Assembly: GCA_946221825.1 (NCBI GenBank)
Contig: CAMINA010000100.1
Span: 1-5,307, forward strand
Length of the DNA: 5,307 nt
Origin: an uncultured Nesterenkonia sp.
GTDB taxonomy: Bacteria; Actinomycetota; Actinomycetes; Actinomycetales; Micrococcaceae
Direction: 5' to 3'
Positions 1 through 5,307 of this stretch are shown piece by piece. Position 1 is the stretch's first letter. Every line of letters starts with the position of its first letter. Below the pieces are notes generated by a model. It was not told the DNA's origin. It saw only the letters and a list, made by a program, of their open reading frames with translations, and searched no databases. The position numbers were made by a program, and so were the translations under genes.

Positions 1-576
1 CTGGTCCGGGTGTTGGCGCACCTCCGCGGAGATGTCGAGCACCCAGGCGGGGATCGCCTGGCCGACGGCGTCCTCGAAGGACTCGTCCAACAGCCCGGGG
101 GAGAGCGCTGCCAGCTCGGCCTGACCCAAGGCGGGGGAGCTCTGCCAGTCCTGCGGGCGGTCAGTCACCACCAACGACGCCGTCCCTGAGCTGTCCGCGG
201 CGCCGGCTGCGGTCACCACCTGCGCGCCGAGCGAGGAGGCCGCCAGCACGACGGCGGCGGACTTCCAGTGCGGGGCGGAGTCGACCAGCACCCGCGGGGT
301 GGGCTCGGCCGGGTCGAAGATCTCCTCGAGCTCCTCGGTGAAGAGCCCGATCAGCTTCACCGCCCAGTTCTGCAGCACCCGCCCGGAGAGCTCGACACGC
401 TCCGGCTCATGGCCGTCCGGCTCAGTGCTGTCCGGCTCGGCACCGACCTCGCCGTCCGCGCCGCGCGGCCGGTAGCAGACCACGGCTGGCTGCGGCCGCC
501 CGGCGAGCAGCTCCAACAGCTGAGGAAAGTCTTCGGGAACATTCTGGGACGCGGATCCCAATGTGAGGGGTGTCAT
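1..576 (-). CDS. TIGR03089 family protein, N-terminal part (3' end beyond window)
   Basis: The visible part is 192 residues, starting at ATG 576-574 with an AGGAGG seven bases upstream, and runs off the left edge without a stop. It matches my memory of the actinobacterial TIGR03089 family, which resembles the N-terminal lobe of AMP-binding (acyl-CoA synthetase-like) enzymes without the full ATP-binding and catalytic core. Family-like segments are VELSGRVLQNWAVKL (about 61-75), SAPHWKSAAVVLAASSLGAQ (100-119, like the 'P..w..a..lAa...Ga' region of AMP-binding proteins) and VLDISAEVRQH near residue 180-189. The family is usually somewhat over 200 residues, so only the C-terminal tail is probably missing. 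No function has been established for the family that I know of. Odd: a pentapeptide-repeat insertion at residues 45-59 (separate entry). It is transcribed divergently from the whiB operon. Family assignment fairly sure, function unknown. Confidence 0.85.
   Translation of the reverse strand, partial: MTPLTLGSASQNVPEDFPQLLELLAGRPQPAVVCYRPRGADGEVGAEPDSTEPDGHEPERVELSGRVLQNWAVKLIGLFTEELEEIFDPAEPTPRVLVDSAPHWKSAAVVLAASSLGAQVVTAAGAADSSGTASLVVTDRPQDWQSSPALGQAELAALSPGLLDESFEDAVGQAIPAWVLDISAEVRQHPDQ
401..445 (-). repeat. Three tandem 15-bp units inside the TIGR03089 gene
   Basis: On the plus strand TCCGGCTC recurs at 401, 416 and 431, exactly 15 bp apart, with partly conserved bases between. On the coding strand the units encode GAEPD, STEPD and GHEPE (residues 45-59). 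The repeat is in frame and sits in an acidic loop between a strand (AVVCYRPR) and the helix-forming VELSGRVLQNW segment. It looks like a slippage-generated linker expansion. Confidence 0.75.
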
Positions 577-583
577 GGTTGTT

Positions 584-589
584 CCTCCT
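584..589 (-). promoter_or_regulatory. Ribosome binding site of the TIGR03089 gene
   Basis: The minus strand reads AGGAGG here, with 7 bases to the ATG at 576. It is a full match to the anti-Shine-Dalgarno core and fixes the start codon. I see no convincing minus-strand -35/-10 pair between this site and the rightward promoter. Confidence 0.85.
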
Positions 590-679
590 GCCCGCCACAC
601 CGATGTCTGAGGTGCGATGACGCGGCGTGTCGGGCGAGATCTCGGGGAAAGAAGCCTTATGGGGGCGGATCGTCCGCAC

Positions 680-708
680 TTGACGAAGCTAACTTACGCC
701 AGTGTAAT
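680..708 (+). promoter_or_regulatory. Sigma-A-type promoter of the whiB operon
   Basis: A -35 box TTGACG (680-685) and a -10 box TGTAAT (703-708) are separated by exactly 17 bases. Each differs from the TTGACA/TATAAT consensus at one base. Transcription would start near 714-716, giving a 5' leader of about 40 nt before the whiB ATG. This is a good match for the housekeeping sigma factor in an otherwise GC-rich stretch. The start site is predicted, not shown. Confidence 0.7.
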
Positions 709-710
709 TA
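691..710 (+). promoter_or_regulatory. Imperfect palindrome over the -10 box, possible operator
   Basis: The core TTAC-GCCAGT-GTAA (694-707) is an inverted repeat with 4-bp perfect arms, rising to five of six when extended inward (TTACGC against TTACAC). It overlaps the -10 hexamer, so a protein bound here would block RNA polymerase. The shape is like operators of dimeric TetR-type repressors, but no specific regulator can be named from sequence. Being in a divergent region, it could affect both flanking genes. Confidence 0.5.
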
Positions 711-740
711 GGTAGCAGTTGACGCAGAGATGATCACACA

Positions 741-746
741 GGGAGG
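741..746 (+). promoter_or_regulatory. Ribosome binding site of whiB
   Basis: GGGAGG lies 8 bases before the ATG at 755. An in-frame TGA at 731-733 blocks any further upstream extension, and ATG 755 is the only common start between that stop and the reading frame. Together these settle the start and show that the long N-terminal extension is genuinely part of the predicted protein. Confidence 0.85.
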
Positions 747-754
747 CCCTGGTT

Positions 755-1306
755 ATGGGGAACGCAGAGCGGATCGGCCACGAGCAGCAGGAGCAGACTC
801 CTGCCGCCCGGCGCCCCGGGCTCGACGTCCCTGCTGATTGGTTCGTCGATCCGGCGGACCCTCAGGCAGCCGAACGGCTGGAGCACGGCAAGCCCATCGA
901 GGATCAGGCCACCGCATTCCTCGCCGCCCATGAGGCGGCTGAGAGCGCAGAGCCTTCTGCACAGGACGGTGTGACCGCGCTCAGCGAGGCTCCTTCCCGC
1001 CGCGCTGAGCGCGAGAACACTCAGGCCGCCCAGGATAACGTCTGGCTCGGCCTGCCCTCACTGATCCCCGCGGAGCAGATCGAGGGCGAGCTCGCCTGGC
1101 AGGTGGACGCGCTGTGCGCCCAGACCGATCCTGAGGCCTTCTTCCCGGAGAAGGGCGGTTCCACCCGGGACGCCAAGAAGGTCTGCGGGGCCTGCACCGT
1201 CAAGCAGGAGTGCCTGGACTATGCCCTGGCCAATGACGAGCGGTTCGGCATCTGGGGAGGTCTCTCCGAGCGGGAACGCCGCAAGCTTCGGAAGCGAGCC
1301 GTCTGA
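755..1306 (+). CDS. whiB2: WhiB2-type iron-sulfur transcriptional regulator
   Basis: A 183-residue WhiB-family protein. Four cysteines, C121, C144, C147 and C153, give the spacing C-X22-C-X2-C-X5-C that binds a [4Fe-4S] cluster. The signature FGIWGG (164-169) follows, then the basic tail SERERRKLRKRAV, the DNA-contacting end. The block DALCAQTDPEAFFPEKGGST is typical of the WhiB2/WhmD/Streptomyces WhiB subgroup, which is tied to septation and sporulation and acts with the primary sigma factor. Residues 1 to about 110 form an extra region, rich in Ala and Glu and without a recognisable domain; WhiB2 proteins are more often 85-130 residues. The start is fixed by GGGAGG and an upstream in-frame stop. 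The gene heads an operon, and its stop codon overlaps the likely start of the next gene. Family very sure; the whiB2 subgroup rests on sequence and gene order. Confidence 0.93.
   Translation: MGNAERIGHEQQEQTPAARRPGLDVPADWFVDPADPQAAERLEHGKPIEDQATAFLAAHEAAESAEPSAQDGVTALSEAPSRRAERENTQAAQDNVWLGLPSLIPAEQIEGELAWQVDALCAQTDPEAFFPEKGGSTRDAKKVCGACTVKQECLDYALANDERFGIWGGLSERERRKLRKRAV
1290..1294 (+). promoter_or_regulatory. Probable ribosome binding site for the CTG-started membrane protein
   Basis: GGAAG within the end of whiB lies 8 bases before CTG 1303, a normal spacing. No purine-rich motif precedes the alternative non-standard starts at 1315 (CTG) or 1318 (ATC). This motif is the main reason for preferring 1303. 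It is a modest match, and reinitiation by ribosomes finishing whiB could substitute for it. Confidence 0.4.
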
Positions 1307-4300
1307 TCGCACCACTGATCGAGCCACATATCGCCGCTGTCGTTCTGTACGGCAGCGGCGATTCGGCGTCTGAGGCGGACGCCACCCGTGCGGCGCTGGC
1401 GGCCCAGACCAGGCAGCCCGACGCCGTCATCGAGCTCTCCTCCTCCGCCTACTCCGGTCCCCAGGACCTGTCCCGATCGCTGCGTTCGAAGCTGCTGCGG
1501 GACCGACGCCGGGCCGAACAGACCACCTCGCCCGGACCGGCCGGAACCCGGTCCACCCAGCTGTGGCGCACGTTGGAGCGTCAGCTGCCCGAGGGCTTCT
1601 CCGCGGAGCATCAGTGGCTCTGGATCCTGCCGGCCGGAACCGTCCCGGAGCCGGAGGCGCTGTCCCACCTGGAGGACCGGCTCTTCACGGTCAAGGATGA
1701 GACCACCCACCCCTCGATCCGCGTCATCGGGGCCAAAGTCACCGATGCCGACCACACCCACGGCCGCCGGCTGATCAATGTGGGCCTGGCCGCCGGGCAC
1801 TCCGGTGAGGTCGTGGCGCTGAACGAGCCCCGTGAACTGGATCAGGGCCAGTACGACGGCCGTGACCGGGTGGCCGGAGTCTCTGCCCACGGCATGCTCG
1901 TGGAGTCCTCGCTCTTCGCGGACCTGGGCGGGTTCGACCCGACCCTGCCCGCCGACTATGCCGCGCTGCAGTTCTGCCAGGCAGCCCGCGAGGTCGGCGC
2001 CGAAGTGGTCATCGAGCCCACTGCCGTGGTCGGCCGAGAGGTCGCCGCTCCGGGCCAGGACCGTCAGGAGGCCGGGGAGATCGACCCAGCCCGCGTCCAC
2101 CGCTACGGCGGCACGCTCTACCTGCCTTCCCCGCAGCGTCAGGGTCAGATCAGACGCCGCCTGGCCGCTGCCCATCCGCTGCTCGTCCCGTTCCTCTGGG
2201 TGGGGATGTGGGCGGCGGCCCTGCTGCGCCTAGTCCTGCTGAGCCTGACCAAAGCCCCCGACGCCGGGGTCAGCCAGTTCGTCGCCTCGGCAGGGGCGCT
2301 GCTGAACTGGGCCGCTCTGTTCCATGTGCGCAGCTTCCGTGCCAAGGGCCGCAAGGCCGCGTTCATCCGCCGGGAGCGTCAGAACGACGTCGACGCCGGT
2401 GAGACGCTGCGCGCCGGTCGCCGCGCCGATGAGCGGCTGCAGCTGAGCTCGGCGCAGCTGCGGGCCCACCGGCGCAAGATGATGACAGCTGAGACGGTCA
2501 CGCTGCGTCCGGGGGCCGCGCAGGATGAACGCGCTCAGGAACGCGCCCGGCAGGAGGCCGAGGACGAGGCGCTGCTGGCGGTGGGCTCCTCCGACGGCGA
2601 ATTCGATGAGATGCCCTCCCGCGGCTCCGGGGATCGGCTCGGCCTGTTCCTGATGCTGCTGGCGCTGACCGGGGTCTCCCTGGTGGCCTTCCGCAGCCTG
2701 CTCAGTGCTGAGGCGCTGACCGGAGGTGCGGCTCTGCCCGTCTCCGCGTCCCTGCAGGAGGTCCTGCACCACACCACCAGCTTCGTCTCCGCCGAGGGGC
2801 TGGGGGACCGGGCCGCCGCTGATCCCTTCTCCTTGATTCTGCTGCTGCTCTCGCTGGTCAGCTTCGGACACGCCTCCACAGTGCTGGTCTGGCTGGTCAT
2901 CCTGGCTCTGCCGCTGGCTGCGCTGACCGCCTGGTCGGCGGCGGGGCTCTGGACCCGCAGCGCCGTCACCCGCGTGATCGCCAGCCTGCTCTGGGCCGCA
3001 GTTCCCACGCTGCACTTGGCCTTGGGCGAGGGGCGGATCGGGACGGTGGCCGCCCATATCCTGCTGCCGCTGGTAGTGCGCAGCACCGTGCGCGCCATCG
3101 GCGCCCGCGGCTCCTGGGAGCATGCCACCGGTGCGGCGCTGCTGCTGGCTGTGCTCACCGCGGCGGCTCCGGTGCTGCTGCCGCTGGCTCTGCTGGTGAT
3201 CGTCACGGTGGCGATCGTGCTCACCGTCCGGGATCCGCAGCGACGCAGCGGCCGGACCCTGTGGCTGATCCCGCTGCCCTCGCTGGCTGTGTCCTTCCCC
3301 ATGCTGGCCTCGGCCGCGGTGGCGGAGAAGAATGTGCTGGCCACGCTCATCGCCGAGCCCACCCCGCCCACGGCCCCCGGTGTCACCGGTGAGACCGCCC
3401 CGCTGTGGCAGCAGCTGCTGGGCCATCACGTCGCCTTCGACCCGGCCGCCGGACTGGCGGGTGCCGGCCAGTCCGGATCGTGGATCTCCGACTACTTCAC
3501 CGGGGACTTCTGGAGCCTGCGTCTGGCCCTGCTGATCGGTGCCCCGCTGCTGATCCTGGCCGGACTGGGCATCTTCAGCGCCGTCTTCCGCCGGGGTCCC
3601 AAGCACGACGCCGATCCGGCCGGTCTGCGCAGCGGCACCGCCGTCGCCGTCGGGCTGATCCTGCTGGCCGCACTGGGGTTCTCTGCGCTGGTGGCCCAGC
3701 TGGCCGCCGGCGATGACGGGCTGAACGTGCTGCCCGGCAGCGTGGCGCCGCTGGTCTCGGTCATCTCCTTCTGTCTGCTGGCCGCGGGCATCGGGTCTCT
3801 GGCCCGGCTGCCCCAGGCGATGCGACGCGTCGGCGGCTACATCACCCCGGTGGCGGCCACGCTGCTGGTGCTCTCGGTGGTGGCCTCGCTGGGTCTGTGG
3901 GCGATTCCGCGCAGCACTCCGGCCTCTGAGCTGACCGGCGAGCCGCTGACCGCCGTGCATCAGCAGCCCACGGCGATCGGCCCGGGGGAGGTCCGGCAGA
4001 TCCCGGCCTCCGCGGCGGATCAGGGCATGGGCCCGGCGCAGCTGCGCACGCTGGTCCTGGAGGCCGCTCCGCAGGGTGTGGTGGCCGAGCTGGTCTCCGG
4101 GCAGGGGCGGACCCTGGACACCTATTGGCCCGGGATCAGCGTGGGGGACTCTCCGCTGCTGGCCCGTTCTGCGGAGGGGGCCGCTGCCGAGCAGGACCTC
4201 CTGGCCGGGGAAGAAGTCTTGGCCGAGCTGGTGGCCGCCGTGGTCTCTCCCGGGGCGGAGAACACGGAAGAGCTCATGGAGGAGCTCGGCGTCGGGTTCG

Positions 4301-4893
4301 TGCTCATCCCCGGCAGCGAGGAGGGCGCACTGGTCGACGCGGTGGACACCGCCGGCGGTCTGACCGCGGTGGGCCCTACGGATCGTGGACTGCTGTGGCG
4401 GGCTGAGGCTGACCAGGATCAGGACATCCCCCATGTGGCCGGCCAGGCCGGGGCGAACACGTCATGGGCCCGGCTTCTCGACGATGAGGGCGAGACCGTG
4501 GCCCTGCTGCCGAGTCAGAACCATCAGGTCGATCTGGAGCTCTCCGAGCTGCGCGACAGCCACGGCGAACCGCTGGAGGCGGAGGCCGGGCGGAACTACT
4601 ACATCCAGATCGCCAGCGAACGCGCCACCGGATGGGAGGCGCAGCTCGACGGAGAGACTCTGCGTCGGATGCCCGCCGACGAGAACGGTGACGGCACCGG
4701 GGAATGGGCCCAGCGCTTCGAAGTCACCGGTGAGAGGCTCACCGCAGAGGCTGAGCTGAGCATCGAACACCAGCCGATCTACCGGTGGCCGATGGTGTTC
4801 GGCGTCGGGATCTTCCTGGTCCTGGTGACGCTGATCGCAGTGCCGCTGCCGCGCAGCTGGCGGATGCTTCCGGTGGAGGTGAGGCAGGTATGA
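1303..4893 (+). CDS. Large polytopic membrane protein with a degenerate GT2 glycosyltransferase domain
   Basis: Read from CTG 1303 it is 1196 residues. Residues 9-255 follow a family 2 glycosyltransferase fold: IAAVVLYG, LAAQTRQPDAVIEL, WLWILPAG, GMLVESSLFADLGGFDPTLP, VVIEPTAVV. Expected acidic sites are replaced: AG (111-112) where HDD is usual, AALQ (220-223) for DDLD, GR (244-245) for the YH pair, and S46 for the first Asp. Helices follow near 293-315, 325-342, 446-466, 508-547, 555-595, 608-642, 652-672, 738-762, 779-800, 814-832 and 847-868; a charged cytoplasmic loop spans 343-445. Residues 870-1160 look extracytoplasmic; a last helix (1163-1182) precedes a short basic tail. Family knowledge: similar giant GT2-membrane proteins follow whiB in other actinobacteria. 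The start is uncertain: from 1237 there is no in-frame ATG, GTG or TTG until TTG 1573, which would remove the first GT2 strand. Likely a cell-envelope protein; substrate unknown. Confidence 0.85.
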   Translation: MIAPLIEPHIAAVVLYGSGDSASEADATRAALAAQTRQPDAVIELSSSAYSGPQDLSRSLRSKLLRDRRRAEQTTSPGPAGTRSTQLWRTLERQLPEGFSAEHQWLWILPAGTVPEPEALSHLEDRLFTVKDETTHPSIRVIGAKVTDADHTHGRRLINVGLAAGHSGEVVALNEPRELDQGQYDGRDRVAGVSAHGMLVESSLFADLGGFDPTLPADYAALQFCQAAREVGAEVVIEPTAVVGREVAAPGQDRQEAGEIDPARVHRYGGTLYLPSPQRQGQIRRRLAAAHPLLVPFLWVGMWAAALLRLVLLSLTKAPDAGVSQFVASAGALLNWAALFHVRSFRAKGRKAAFIRRERQNDVDAGETLRAGRRADERLQLSSAQLRAHRRKMMTAETVTLRPGAAQDERAQERARQEAEDEALLAVGSSDGEFDEMPSRGSGDRLGLFLMLLALTGVSLVAFRSLLSAEALTGGAALPVSASLQEVLHHTTSFVSAEGLGDRAAADPFSLILLLLSLVSFGHASTVLVWLVILALPLAALTAWSAAGLWTRSAVTRVIASLLWAAVPTLHLALGEGRIGTVAAHILLPLVVRSTVRAIGARGSWEHATGAALLLAVLTAAAPVLLPLALLVIVTVAIVLTVRDPQRRSGRTLWLIPLPSLAVSFPMLASAAVAEKNVLATLIAEPTPPTAPGVTGETAPLWQQLLGHHVAFDPAAGLAGAGQSGSWISDYFTGDFWSLRLALLIGAPLLILAGLGIFSAVFRRGPKHDADPAGLRSGTAVAVGLILLAALGFSALVAQLAAGDDGLNVLPGSVAPLVSVISFCLLAAGIGSLARLPQAMRRVGGYITPVAATLLVLSVVASLGLWAIPRSTPASELTGEPLTAVHQQPTAIGPGEVRQIPASAADQGMGPAQLRTLVLEAAPQGVVAELVSGQGRTLDTYWPGISVGDSPLLARSAEGAAAEQDLLAGEEVLAELVAAVVSPGAENTEELMEELGVGFVLIPGSEEGALVDAVDTAGGLTAVGPTDRGLLWRAEADQDQDIPHVAGQAGANTSWARLLDDEGETVALLPSQNHQVDLELSELRDSHGEPLEAEAGRNYYIQIASERATGWEAQLDGETLRRMPADENGDGTGEWAQRFEVTGERLTAEAELSIEHQPIYRWPMVFGVGIFLVLVTLIAVPLPRSWRMLPVEVRQV
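1330..1362 (+). other. 13-bp RNA hairpin inside the start of the membrane-protein gene
   Basis: Arms 1330-1342 and 1350-1362 pair completely as RNA, with 12 Watson-Crick pairs and one G-U (1340/1352), around a 7-nt loop (TTCTGTA). It begins 24 nt after the whiB stop and 27 nt after CTG 1303. No T-run follows, so it is not a classic intrinsic terminator. It lies within codons 10-20 of a clearly coding stretch. It may tune readthrough, mRNA stability or initiation at the weak start. Confidence 0.6.
4875..4884 (+). promoter_or_regulatory. Ribosome binding site of the last gene
   Basis: GGAGGTGAGG within the 3' end of the membrane-protein gene offers GGAGG 10 bases and GAGG 5 bases before ATG 4890. 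It supports the overlapping ATGA start and translational coupling. Confidence 0.7.
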
Positions 4894-5307
4894 GCGCCAA
4901 GAAGGTCAAGAAGGTCATCCGGCAGCAGCGTCGAGACCGTCGCCGGTCCGAGCGCGAGCAGGCCCGCCGGGCCAAGGCTGCCCAGCAGGCCCAGCGCGCA
5001 GCTGAGAAGAAGGCTGCCGCGCAGCAGGCCGCGGAGGCGAAGGCCTCTGCCAAGCAGGCTGAGACCAAACAGGCTCAGATCGAGAAGGTTCAGGCCAAGC
5101 AGGCTCAGACCAAGCAGGCTGAGACCGAGAAGGCTGAGACCAAGCAGGCTGAGACCGAGAAGGCTCAGACCAAGACTGCTGAAGCGCAGACCGCTGAGGC
5201 GCACGACGCCGGCCGCCCCGCCGGAGCGCAGGCTCAGTTCGGCGGCGCCGCAGCCTCTTCTGCCGCAGTCTCCGAGGCTCCCGCTCAGGAGCCGCTCGCC
5301 GCGGAGC
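4890..5307 (+). CDS. Lys/Gln/Glu-rich repeat-containing protein, N-terminal part (possibly DUF5719-type)
   Basis: The frame is open from ATG 4890 to the window end (139 complete codons). It overlaps the previous stop as ATGA and has a good RBS, so it is a real coupled gene. Residues 1-30 are strongly basic (MSAKKVKKVIRQQRRDRRR...). About 31-56 is Ala/Gln/Lys-rich and helix-prone. Residues 57-96 are eight pentapeptide units of the type A-E/Q-T-K/E-Q/K. About 100-139 turns Ala/Pro/Gly-rich like a flexible linker. No membrane segment or domain is reached. In related actinobacterial loci the gene at this place often encodes a DUF5719 envelope protein with a short cytoplasmic N-terminus, one membrane anchor and a secreted domain; this would be its cytoplasmic part. 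That assignment is inferred from position only. The charged Glu/Lys pattern could form a long single helix or coiled coil. Confidence 0.7.
   Translation, partial: MSAKKVKKVIRQQRRDRRRSEREQARRAKAAQQAQRAAEKKAAAQQAAEAKASAKQAETKQAQIEKVQAKQAQTKQAETEKAETKQAETEKAQTKTAEAQTAEAHDAGRPAGAQAQFGGAAASSAAVSEAPAQEPLAAE
5058..5177 (+). repeat. Eight tandem 15-bp units encoding AETKQ-type pentapeptides
   Basis: Consensus GCTGAGACCAAGCAG, in frame with the last gene. Units start at 5058, 5073, 5088, 5103, 5118, 5133, 5148 and 5163. The 30-bp blocks 5103-5132 and 5133-5162 differ at one base only, pointing to a recent two-unit duplication. The units use GCT for Ala almost throughout, unlike the GCC/GCG preference of neighbouring genes, because the copies share ancestry. 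The minus strand here reads as a leucine-rich frame, which is an artefact. Confidence 0.85.

Larger units (their letters stand above)
676..727 (+). repeat. Pair of 13-bp direct repeats flanking the whiB promoter core
   Basis: GCACTTGACGAAG at 676-688 and GCAGTTGACGCAG at 715-727 match at 11 of 13 bases and lie 39 bp apart. The first contains the -35 box (TTGACG); the second lies at the expected transcription start. Only the first has a -10 box at the right distance, so the second copy is not a second promoter. It may be a regulator half-site or chance. Confidence 0.45.

Noticed and set aside
654..682. Minus-strand promoter for the TIGR03089 gene using CATAAG as -10
   Set aside because: No acceptable -35 at 16-18 bp; too weak to call.
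268..711. 147-codon plus-strand frame over the TIGR03089 gene
   Set aside because: Antisense shadow; the minus-strand product matches a known family and has an AGGAGG site.
730..837. Short upstream ORF beginning at ATG 730 and overlapping whiB
   Set aside because: No Shine-Dalgarno before it, and its Arg/Pro/Cys-rich product is typical of an out-of-frame read of whiB.
1285..1362. Programmed -1 frameshift that would fuse WhiB to the membrane protein, given the -1 frame relation and a downstream hairpin
   Set aside because: No slippery heptamer is present before the whiB stop, and the hairpin lies too far (24 nt) from it; overlap-coupled initiation is simpler.
1219..2175. 318-codon minus-strand open frame
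   Set aside because: Antisense to the whiB end and the GT2 domain, with low-complexity Gly/Arg/Leu composition and no recognisable motif; the plus strand has clear homology-like segments.
2230..4434. 734-codon open frame on the minus strand
   Set aside because: It mirrors the membrane-protein gene; its Gly/Gln/Arg-rich, featureless product is what GC-rich third positions give in an antisense frame. No RBS and no domain.
4779..5204. Minus-strand frame with repeated LSLLG, resembling a leucine-rich or hydrophobic repeat protein
   Set aside because: It is the reverse complement of the 15-bp pentapeptide repeat of the plus-strand gene, which has an RBS and coupled ATGA start.

Overview
The window is GC-rich DNA from an actinobacterium. 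The evidence is a WhiB-family regulator, a TIGR03089-type protein and very GC-biased third codon positions. The gene set and order resemble loci I know from Micrococcales (Arthrobacter/Nesterenkonia-like Micrococcaceae), but the genus is an inference. Related parts of this neighbourhood occur in mycobacteria (whiB2, a TIGR03089 protein and mannose-activation genes close together) and in Streptomyces around whiB.

Layout: positions 1-576 hold the N-terminal 192 codons of a minus-strand TIGR03089 protein whose C-terminus lies beyond the left edge. Positions 577-754 are a divergent control region. It carries a strong RBS for each flanking gene, a well-spaced sigma-A-type promoter facing right, and an imperfect palindrome over its -10 box. 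Positions 755-1306 encode a WhiB2-type Fe-S regulator with an unusually long N-terminal extension. A very large membrane protein follows without a gap, ending at 4893: a GT2-fold domain, many transmembrane helices, an extracytoplasmic domain and a final membrane anchor. The last gene starts at 4890 (ATGA overlap) and runs off the right edge. Its visible part is a highly charged, repeat-rich cytoplasmic-looking segment.

The three rightward genes have no gaps and no visible terminator between them, so they probably form one translationally coupled operon driven from the whiB promoter. The regulator is linked to septation and growth control in relatives. The two genes behind it look like envelope proteins, so the operon plausibly ties cell-division control to a cell-surface process; the exact process cannot be read from the sequence.

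Three points stand out. (1) The membrane protein's coding frame extends about 85-90 codons upstream of its first TTG, but no in-frame ATG, GTG or TTG exists there; the best start is a CTG overlapping the whiB stop codon. (2) Its GT2 domain keeps the fold framework but has lost the acidic catalytic and metal-binding positions, so it looks like a pseudoenzyme. (3) A 13-bp RNA hairpin lies just inside the start of this gene.
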